NCBI GenBank assembly: GCA_947073765.1
Contig: CAMTMZ010000006.1
Location: forward strand, 18,975 to 82,974
DNA length: 64,000 bases
DNA from: an uncultured Bacillota bacterium
GTDB lineage: Bacteria; Bacillota; Clostridia; Oscillospirales; Oscillospiraceae
Direction: 5' to 3'
The position numbers and the translations under genes are program-made. Below are positions 58,311 to 64,000 of this stretch, piece after piece. Below the pieces are notes generated by a model that searched no databases, was not told where the DNA came from, and saw only the letters and a program-made list of their open reading frames with translations. The first letter of the stretch is position 1. Every line of letters starts with the position of its first letter.

Positions 58311-60376
58311 TGCCAGGACCTCATCATGCCCCACAAGGGGGCTATGTTAAGCCAAAAAATCTGAAAAAGACCATGGGCCGGCTGCTTGGCTACCTGACAA
58401 AGAGCAAGCTGCCCCTGTTCTTCGTGCTGCTGTGCCTGCTGGCCTCGGTAGCGTCCAATCTGGGCGGGTCGTACCTGATGCGGCCCATGATTAACAACTT
58501 TATCTGGTCGGGCTGCACCGACTTTACTGGGCTGGGCCTGGCCATTCTCCAGCTGGCGGGGGTCTACCTTCTGGGCTGCCTGGCCACCTACGGCCAGTCC
58601 GCCGCCATGGTCCGGCTGGCGGAGAAGGGGGTCAACCGCCTGCGCAAGGACCTGTTCGACGCTTTGCAAAGGCTCCCCCTCTCCTACTTCGACCAGCATC
58701 CCCATGGGGAGCTGATGAGCCGCTTCACCAACGACGCGGACAATGTGCAGATGGCTCTCCAGCAGAGCATTGTTTCACTGTTCTCCAGCTGCCTGATGTT
58801 CGTGGGGCTGGTGACCCTGATGCTGGTCATCAACTGGAGGCTGTTTTTTGTCACCCTTTTGGTACTGGCCCTCACCATGTTCCTGTTCAAGCAGCTGGGC
58901 GGGCGCAGCCGGAAATTCTATCAGAAGCAGCAGGCCGCCCTGGGCGCGGTCAACGGAGAGATTCAGGAGACCATCGAGGGATTGAAGGTGGTAAAGGCCT
59001 TTACCCACGAGGCACAGGCCAAGGCCAAGTTCCAGGAGCTGAACAACACCTACCGGGACGCCGCCCAGCGGGCAAACTTCTACTCCGGCGTAATTATGCC
59101 GGTGGCCGGCAACCTGATGAATGTCAGCTACGCCCTCACCGCCGCCTTCGGCGGACTGCTGTCGGTCCTCCAGGGCTTCGACCTGGGCGGGCTGGCCATC
59201 TACCTCAACTACTCCCGTCAGGTAGGTCAGCCCCTGAACCAGATCTCCCAGCAGATGACCACCCTGCTGTCCGCCATGGCGGGCGCGGAACGCATCTTTG
59301 AGGTGATGGACACCGCCGCTGAGGTGAACGAGGGCTCCGTCACTCTGGTTCCCGCCGAGAAGGACGCCAACGGCACCCTCTCTCTCTTCACCGGTCAGGG
59401 CCGGCCCAAAATCTGGGCCTGGAAAACACCCAGAAACAACGGCATGGAGCTGGTACCCGTCTTTGTGGGGGAGGGCGAGACCCTCACCGAAATCACCGAC
59501 CCGGAGTCCGTCCCGGACCCTGCCCTGCTGGCGAGCCACGGCTGGGCCTGGAAATACCCTGACCCCGGCGGAAGCGTCTCCCTCCACCTCATCCGGGGCA
59601 CGGTGCGCAACGTCCCCGGGGAGGACTACTGTCTCACCGAGCTGCGGGGGGCAGTGCGGTTCAGCCATGTGGACTTCTCCTATGTTCCTGGTAAGCGGAT
59701 TTTAAAGGATGTGTCTGTCTACGCCGACCCTGGCCAAAAAATTGCCTTTGTGGGCTCCACCGGGGCAGGCAAAACCACCATCACCAATCTGATCAACCGC
59801 TTCTACGAAATTGAGGGCGGTATGATTACCTACGACGGCATCAATGTTACCGCCATCCGCAAGGAAGATTTGCGCCGCTCTTTGGGGGCAGTGCTTCAGG
59901 ACACCCACCTGTTTACCGGCACCATTATGGACAACATCCGCTATGGCCGCCTGGACGCCACCGACGAGGAGTGCGTCGCCGCCGCCAAAAGCGCCAACGC
60001 CCACTCCTTCATCCGCCGCCTGCCCGAGGGCTACCAGACCCACGTCACCGGCGACGGGGCCAATCTGTCTCAGGGACAGCGGCAGCTGCTGGCCATTGCC
60101 CGGGCAGCCGTGGCCGACCCGCCGGTGATGATTCTGGACGAGGCCACCTCCTCCATCGACACCAGAACGGAATCCCTCATTCAAAAGGGTATGGACACTC
60201 TGATGGATGGCCGGACCGTCTTTGTCATTGCCCACCGGCTTTCCACTGTGCGCAACTCCAACTGCATTGTGGTGATTGAACACGGCGAGATCGAGGAAAA
60301 GGGCAGCCATGAGCGCCTTCTGGAGGAAAAAGGCCGGTACTACCGCCTCTATACCGGACAGTTCCAGTTATCCTGA
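58310..60376 (+). CDS. ABC exporter half-transporter 2 with an inserted domain
   Basis: A 688-residue exporter half, partner of the gene before it (TAATG overlap). Membrane domain 20-335, nucleotide-binding domain from 446 with Walker A GSTGAGKTT, signature LSQGQRQ and Walker B MILDEATSS with the catalytic Glu. Residues about 345-440 are an extra segment rich in Trp, Pro and Gly (WAWKTPRNNG, WAWKYPDPGG) between the domains that most exporters lack. The pair likely exports a drug, lipid or peptide. Intact. Confidence 0.9.
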   Translation: MPGPHHAPQGGYVKPKNLKKTMGRLLGYLTKSKLPLFFVLLCLLASVASNLGGSYLMRPMINNFIWSGCTDFTGLGLAILQLAGVYLLGCLATYGQSAAMVRLAEKGVNRLRKDLFDALQRLPLSYFDQHPHGELMSRFTNDADNVQMALQQSIVSLFSSCLMFVGLVTLMLVINWRLFFVTLLVLALTMFLFKQLGGRSRKFYQKQQAALGAVNGEIQETIEGLKVVKAFTHEAQAKAKFQELNNTYRDAAQRANFYSGVIMPVAGNLMNVSYALTAAFGGLLSVLQGFDLGGLAIYLNYSRQVGQPLNQISQQMTTLLSAMAGAERIFEVMDTAAEVNEGSVTLVPAEKDANGTLSLFTGQGRPKIWAWKTPRNNGMELVPVFVGEGETLTEITDPESVPDPALLASHGWAWKYPDPGGSVSLHLIRGTVRNVPGEDYCLTELRGAVRFSHVDFSYVPGKRILKDVSVYADPGQKIAFVGSTGAGKTTITNLINRFYEIEGGMITYDGINVTAIRKEDLRRSLGAVLQDTHLFTGTIMDNIRYGRLDATDEECVAAAKSANAHSFIRRLPEGYQTHVTGDGANLSQGQRQLLAIARAAVADPPVMILDEATSSIDTRTESLIQKGMDTLMDGRTVFVIAHRLSTVRNSNCIVVIEHGEIEEKGSHERLLEEKGRYYRLYTGQFQLS

Positions 60377-60378
60377 CG

Positions 60379-60413
60379 CAAAAGGGCCCCGCCAGCCGGC
60401 GCGGCCCTTTTTC
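60379..60413. terminator. Bidirectional terminator
   Basis: AAAAGGGCCcCGCC and GGCGcGGCCCTTTT pair with a small loop, between the convergent ABC gene and membrane-protein gene. Confidence 0.82.
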
Positions 60414-60884
60414 CTATGTTTTGTTCTGCTTTCTCCCTCTGAGCCACAGGCCGGCGGCAAAGCCAGCCATCACCAGCACATGGGTCCCTGCCGCCGCCAA
60501 AGGTCTGAGGGTATCGAGGACATAGGCGGACTGAGGGCCGTCAAAGAGAGGATAAAACCAGGCGATCCGGGCCATCATCTGTGGATACAGAACCATCCAC
60601 AGGATGTTTGGCCCGCTGCGGTCGGCCCAGACACACAGGGCGGCAGGCAGAGCGGTCCAGAGGACCAGAAAAAGTGTGATCTGCCAGCGGCCCAAGGGCC
60701 GATATTTGAGCCAGTATCCTCCCAGGACCCACAAATACGGGAGCAGAATACTTATCCCATAGATCATCCATTCAAAACGGAAGTCTTTTCCAAACACATA
60801 GTTTACCACAACAAAGCAAATCAGATAGGACAGCGTCTGCACCGCCGCCAGCCAGAGGGTGCTCAGCCCCAGTCGTTTCAGCAT
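60414..60884 (-). CDS. Four-helix membrane protein, unknown
   Basis: A 156-residue protein with four membrane helices and a basic C-terminus. No family recognised. Last gene of a four-gene minus-strand unit headed by a LytTR regulator. Confidence 0.6.
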   Translation of the reverse strand: MLKRLGLSTLWLAAVQTLSYLICFVVVNYVFGKDFRFEWMIYGISILLPYLWVLGGYWLKYRPLGRWQITLFLVLWTALPAALCVWADRSGPNILWMVLYPQMMARIAWFYPLFDGPQSAYVLDTLRPLAAAGTHVLVMAGFAAGLWLRGRKQNKT

Positions 60885-60904
60885 ATTTGCGGCGCCCCCT
60901 CTCC

Positions 60905-61411
60905 TTAGTAAAGTGAAATAAAAAACAGCCAGGGAGCGGTAATTATTGCCATTGCCAGGGCGATTTTATGCCTCTCCCCCTCGCTGAGCAGGACGCAGTT
61001 TTTCATGGCCCGCTTGTCAAACCGGTAAATACAGTACCCGGCCAGGGCCACCGCCGCCAGCGTCCAGAGAAAGGCCGCCGGGTGGCCAAAGGGGTTGTGC
61101 ATCACATAAGAAAGCGATTTATCCCACCAGAGGGGATAAGCCGTGCCCGTTCTGGCCCAAACCGGCAGCAATGCCAGCACCATCCATAGTACGCCGGCAG
61201 CATCCGCCAGAAAGCCCAGCATCCAGAACCTCCACCACAGCTGCCTGACTACCGCCCATTTGCTACGATGCTTTAAGGCGGCCAGCGTAATTGTTAGCAC
61301 CAGACAGTCGATAAGCAGATTGCCCGGCAGAATGAACAGCCACACCTGGGGAAATATCCACAACAGCCAGATAGGCAGTAGTATGTTATACAGGCGCACT
61401 TCCTTTTTCAT
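60905..61411 (-). CDS. Membrane protein, unknown
   Basis: A 168-residue protein starting MKKEVRLYNILLPIW with four to five hydrophobic helices. The ATG at 61411 has gagagg 6 bases upstream and overlaps the previous gene by four bases. The reading frame is open far upstream, but that part is the shadow of the neighbouring gene. Function unknown. Confidence 0.62.
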   Translation of the reverse strand: MKKEVRLYNILLPIWLLWIFPQVWLFILPGNLLIDCLVLTITLAALKHRSKWAVVRQLWWRFWMLGFLADAAGVLWMVLALLPVWARTGTAYPLWWDKSLSYVMHNPFGHPAAFLWTLAAVALAGYCIYRFDKRAMKNCVLLSEGERHKIALAMAIITAPWLFFISLY

Positions 61412-62181
61412 GTGGTTCCTCTCCCCTTTCTCGGCACCGCCCGGCGGTACATCCAGCCCAGCACATTGCCCACCAGGGCAGGGACAGCCACCATAAAACA
61501 GTGAAACAGGGCAGAGCTGTTGAACAGCAAGAACACCATCGGCAGATAACACACAAAGCAGGCGGCGGGGTAAAGAGGGCACATCCCCTGCCGCTTGCCC
61601 AGGGACATCCCGGAAGAAAATCCCGCTGCCGGCAGCAGCAGATAGGGCAGAAGCAGTCCGGACAGGACGGGCAAGTCCGCCGATACAGCGTGGTCCGCCC
61701 ACCGCAGAAGCAGGGGCAAAACATCGCACAGCAACAGGGCAAAGGCCAGATAGGGCAGCGTTTCCCTCCATTTCAGCGGCGACGGCCCGGGGGCAAGCCC
61801 CAGCAGAGCGCGCAGCTGCACCACCTCGATATACCAGCCGATCCACCGACCCAGCCAGATGACACCGTAAAGCAGGGCCAGGATGACCTCCCAGGCAAGC
61901 AGTTCCCCATCCCTTGCCCCCAACTGAACCATCAGCAGAGCAAATAAAGTGGCTGTAATCCCAAAATGGGCCGCAGAACACAGCAGTAAGGACTTACCAT
62001 CGTCGGCGAAGGGCAGGGTCGCCGCTCCCGCCGACGCCCCCAAGGCGGCGCACAGCAGGCATGTCAGCGGAGACGGCCCCCTTGTCCCAACGATGTAAGA
62101 GACCAGCACAAAGCTGAACACCAGCCCCAGCACCGCTCCCGTCAAAATCCGCACAATCCAGGACCGATCAATCTTTTTCAC
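61408..62181 (-). CDS. Multi-helix membrane protein, DUF3021-like N-terminus
   Basis: A 257-residue protein with about eight membrane helices. The start (MKKIDRSWIVRILTGAVLGLVFSFVLVSYI) and the location directly after a LytTR gene recall DUF3021 proteins, which accompany LytTR regulators and are thought to hold them inactive at the membrane. It is longer than usual DUF3021 (about 150 residues). Overlaps the LytTR gene by 14 bases. Confidence 0.6.
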   Translation of the reverse strand: MKKIDRSWIVRILTGAVLGLVFSFVLVSYIVGTRGPSPLTCLLCAALGASAGAATLPFADDGKSLLLCSAAHFGITATLFALLMVQLGARDGELLAWEVILALLYGVIWLGRWIGWYIEVVQLRALLGLAPGPSPLKWRETLPYLAFALLLCDVLPLLLRWADHAVSADLPVLSGLLLPYLLLPAAGFSSGMSLGKRQGMCPLYPAACFVCYLPMVFLLFNSSALFHCFMVAVPALVGNVLGWMYRRAVPRKGRGTT

Positions 62182-62635
62182 GTCCGCTCCTCCTCCCCAA
62201 ATTCAGGGTCTCCTTAATTTTTCTCATATACCGCCGGGATACATAGGCCCGCACTCTCCCATCCAGCGTCATGCAGATTGCCCCCGCCAGGGACAAATCC
62301 ACAGCACTGACCCGGTCCAGGTTGACAATCTCACTGTTGGAGATACGCACAAACCGGGCCTTGTCCAGCCGCTCCTCCAGCTCGTACAGCCGCAGGCGAA
62401 CCGTGTAGGTCTCCCCCGCCGTCTGGGCAGATACCCCTTTGCCATCAGCATAGAAACGGAGAAACTCCCCTTGGGGCAAAAGCAGCTTCTCTTCCCCCCG
62501 GCTCACCGGAATGGGGCCCAGGGCCAGCCAGGACAAGCTTTCCGCCATCCGCAGCAGCTCGTCGCTTTCCTCTCCGGACAGTATAACGATTTTGGGCTCC
62601 AGCCGGCCGGGCTCCACCTTGATTTCCACCTCCAC
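62168..62635 (-). CDS. LytTR-family transcriptional regulator
   Basis: A 155-residue protein with a C-terminal LytTR DNA-binding domain (FLRFYADGKGVSAQTAGETYTVRLRLYELEERL ... FVRISNSEIVNLDRV); the N-terminal 50 residues resemble the short stand-alone LytTR regulators. GTG start with ggagggg 7 bases upstream. It heads an operon of membrane proteins, and a pair of direct repeats lies before its promoter. Confidence 0.85.
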   Translation of the reverse strand: MEVEIKVEPGRLEPKIVILSGEESDELLRMAESLSWLALGPIPVSRGEEKLLLPQGEFLRFYADGKGVSAQTAGETYTVRLRLYELEERLDKARFVRISNSEIVNLDRVSAVDLSLAGAICMTLDGRVRAYVSRRYMRKIKETLNLGRRSGREKD

Positions 62636-62661
62636 AGGCCGTCCCCTCCTCTCCTGCGCCC

Positions 62662-62690
62662 AGTATAGCCCCTCTCCACTAGGCTGTCTA
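62662..62690 (-). promoter_or_regulatory. Promoter of the LytTR operon
   Basis: TAGACA (62685-62690), 17-base spacer, TATACT (62662-62667) on the minus strand, 26 bases before the GTG start. Confidence 0.65.
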
Positions 62691-62702
62691 CAGTTTTGCG
62701 AC

Positions 62703-62732
62703 AGTCGGTCAGTTTTCCCGGATAGTCGGTCA
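62703..62732 (-). promoter_or_regulatory. LytTR direct-repeat operator candidate
   Basis: AGTCGGTCA occurs at 62703-62711 and again at 62724-62732, 21 bases apart (two helix turns), just upstream of the operon promoter: the usual arrangement of LytTR-binding repeats, so autoregulation is likely. Confidence 0.65.
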
Positions 62733-62739
62733 TTACCTG

Positions 62740-62768
62740 TTGACAGATGAAGCAACTTGGGCTAAAAT
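62740..62768 (+). promoter_or_regulatory. tRNA-Arg promoter
   Basis: TTGACA (62740-62745), 17-base spacer, TAAAAT (62763-62768), 13 bases before the tRNA. Confidence 0.75.
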
Positions 62769-62781
62769 AGCATAGGTATTC

Positions 62782-62858
62782 GCCCCCGTAGCTCAGCAGG
62801 ATAGAGCGTCCGCCTCCTAAGCGGAAGGCCATGCGTTCGAATCGCGTCGGGGGTGCCA
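62782..62858 (+). tRNA. tRNA-Arg (anticodon CCT)
   Basis: GCCCCCG and CGGGGGT form the acceptor stem (with one G-U pair), GCTC/GAGC the D-stem, TCCGC-CTCCTAA-GCGGA the anticodon arm with CCT reading AGG, and ATGCG-TTCGAAT-CGCGT the T-arm; CCA is encoded. Confidence 0.95.
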
Positions 62859-62866
62859 ATTTATAC

Positions 62867-62910
62867 AAAACCTGTGCATAGGGTTACTATGCGCAGGTTT
62901 TATCTTTTTT
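62867..62910 (+). terminator. Terminator after tRNA-Arg
   Basis: AAAACCTGtGCATAG and CTATGCgCAGGTTTT pair with one mismatch around GGTTA, followed by atctttttt. Confidence 0.82.
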
Positions 62911-62991
62911 GCAATAAAATGTACAAGCTGCATCTTTCCATATTGTGCAAAAATACCGATGCAAAAATCAGTAAAATACCAACGTGCCAGT

Positions 62992-63034
62992 AAAAAACGA
63001 CGGTCTTAAAATCGTTATTTCAAAACCGCCGTTT
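62992..63034 (-). terminator. Terminator of the right-edge gene
   Basis: On the minus strand AAACGGCGGTTTT and AAGACCGTCGTTT pair (with G-U pairs) and run into a T-tract, about 100 bases after the stop of the gene at 63131. Confidence 0.65.
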
Positions 63035-63130
63035 GATATTTGTTTAGAGCGCGTTAATAGACAGCCGCCCACCCAAGGGTTTTTATATGCCGTTTCCGTT
63101 GGCGGCTAAATATCTTGTGAAATCTGGATA

Positions 63131-64000
63131 TTACCCTTTGAAAATCGCGTTTTGAAAAGAGTGATAGACGCTTTCCCGGTCAATATAATTTGTTCTAATC
63201 GTGCCGGACATCCAGGGCTTTTCTGCCACCCATCCCCGGTTTTTGTCAATGAGTGCATCCATCGAATCCATCAGCCGGTCCATAAACGGGTTGAAGGAGG
63301 AATTCAGCATATTGGACAGCTTTTCGCTGATACCGGCGTTCCCGGCGCTGGTTTTCAATGCGCTATACTGCTCCGCAAGGTGCTGTCCCAGGGCCACGTC
63401 ACTTTCATTGACATTCCAGGTTGGATTTTGCAGTTGTTGGGAAAGGCTTTTTGCATAAATACCGGCAAATGACAAATCGTTTCCATCATAGGGGGCCTGC
63501 TCATTGACAGACTGCTTTTGCGTTTCTATGGACGATGTACCAGCGCTTTGCCGAAGCTGGGCCGCCATATATGCGTCATCCTGTTTCAACCACTGCTTAT
63601 CGGGATCGGAAATGCTCACATAGTCCTTATTTTTTTCAATGTAGTCCGTGTAAACCTTGGCCTTTTGATCTACCAGCGCCAAAACGCTGTTACGCATATC
63701 CTCCGCCGCGCCGGACTGCCCCAAATCCTCAAAGAAGCCGCCTATATTTTCCGCGTAAGAGTTCGCCATTTTTTCTTTTGCTTCTGTATAAATCTGTTCC
63801 AGCTTTTGCAGTTCTGTCTCCTGCCTCTCTCCTGTAAATTGAGTTTGAATACGGTCCTTCAAAACCGCATATCTGGAGGCGAGGTAATCGGCTTTTTGCT
63901 CAAATCGCTCAATGTTATCGAAACCGACGCCGATTTGCACAAAATCTTCCTTTACACCTTGCCAGTCAATGTCTGCTTCAAGTCCTTTTTCGGCAAGCTC
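63131..64000 (-). CDS. Partial protein of unknown function
   Basis: The 3' 290 codons of a gene whose start is beyond the right edge; the frame is open to base 64000. The product is helical and charged (YLASRYAVLKDRIQTQF, YTEAKEKMANSYAENIGGFFEDLG), rich in Gln, Asn and Lys, and more AT-biased in codon use than its neighbours, which may mean acquired DNA. It ends VYHSFQNAIFKG. No family recognised. Confidence 0.65.
   Translation of the reverse strand, partial: ELAEKGLEADIDWQGVKEDFVQIGVGFDNIERFEQKADYLASRYAVLKDRIQTQFTGERQETELQKLEQIYTEAKEKMANSYAENIGGFFEDLGQSGAAEDMRNSVLALVDQKAKVYTDYIEKNKDYVSISDPDKQWLKQDDAYMAAQLRQSAGTSSIETQKQSVNEQAPYDGNDLSFAGIYAKSLSQQLQNPTWNVNESDVALGQHLAEQYSALKTSAGNAGISEKLSNMLNSSFNPFMDRLMDSMDALIDKNRGWVAEKPWMSGTIRTNYIDRESVYHSFQNAIFKG

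Overview
The window looks like a chromosome segment of an anaerobic, spore-forming, flagellated gut Firmicute of the class Clostridia, most likely Oscillospirales (Oscillospiraceae or relatives). Signs are the GC-rich coding sequence with Firmicute-type promoters and ribosome sites, the SCIFF peptide with its radical SAM maturase beside yajC and tgt, sporulation genes (yunB, spoIIM, a SpoIID-type gene, a CwlD-type amidase, cotJ), a pyrophosphate-type phosphofructokinase, and an archaeal-type aspartate-semialdehyde dehydrogenase with dapA and dapB. Genus cannot be fixed from the sequence alone.

Layout. 0-8 kb: ZIP and PiT transporters, a dinB / SPL-like radical SAM pair sharing a possible LexA operator, and PPi-phosphofructokinase plus class II aldolase. 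8-10.5 kb: a decayed filamentous-phage (Zot-like) fragment, a tyrosine recombinase behind a perfect 34-base palindrome, and an SdpI-like gene. 10.5-28.9 kb: ordinary core genes (DUF362 ferredoxin, ligA, vanZ-like, yunB, murD, xerD, spoIIM, SCIFF system, yajC, tgt, queA, SpoIID). A 1-kb gap between tgt and queA holds a structured RNA with a 30-residue hydrophobic peptide. 28.9-37 kb: asd-dapA-dapB behind a possible attenuator, an XRE-desulfoferrodoxin fusion regulator, tcdA, radA, an amidase and a cotJAB fusion. cotJC is cut after about 64 codons by a large serine recombinase element, as sporulation genes are cut by skin-like elements.

39-56 kb is the remarkable part. On the minus strand lie, in transcription order, a nuclease-dead TnpB homologue (all three RuvC acidic residues replaced, so a TldR-type RNA-guided repressor candidate), csrA, flagellin, a glycosyltransferase, a three-gene set for a diacetamido sugar, and seven tightly packed genes. 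Five of these match by type and size the Campylobacter O-methyl phosphoramidate pathway: glutamine kinase, cytidylyltransferase, amidotransferase, an APS-kinase-like diphosphoramidate kinase and a methyltransferase. The other two, a sulfotransferase-like protein and a PHP phosphatase, fit as transferase and by-product phosphatase. The inferred picture is an alternative-flagellin island: its own flagellin is sigma-D driven, CsrA controlled and decorated with a phosphoramidate-bearing glycan, while the dead TnpB may silence another promoter.

56-64 kb: a MarR-controlled pair of ABC exporter half-transporters, a LytTR regulator operon with membrane proteins, tRNA-Arg(CCT), and a partial gene of unknown function at the right edge. 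All functional claims rest on reading motifs and context; no database search was possible.
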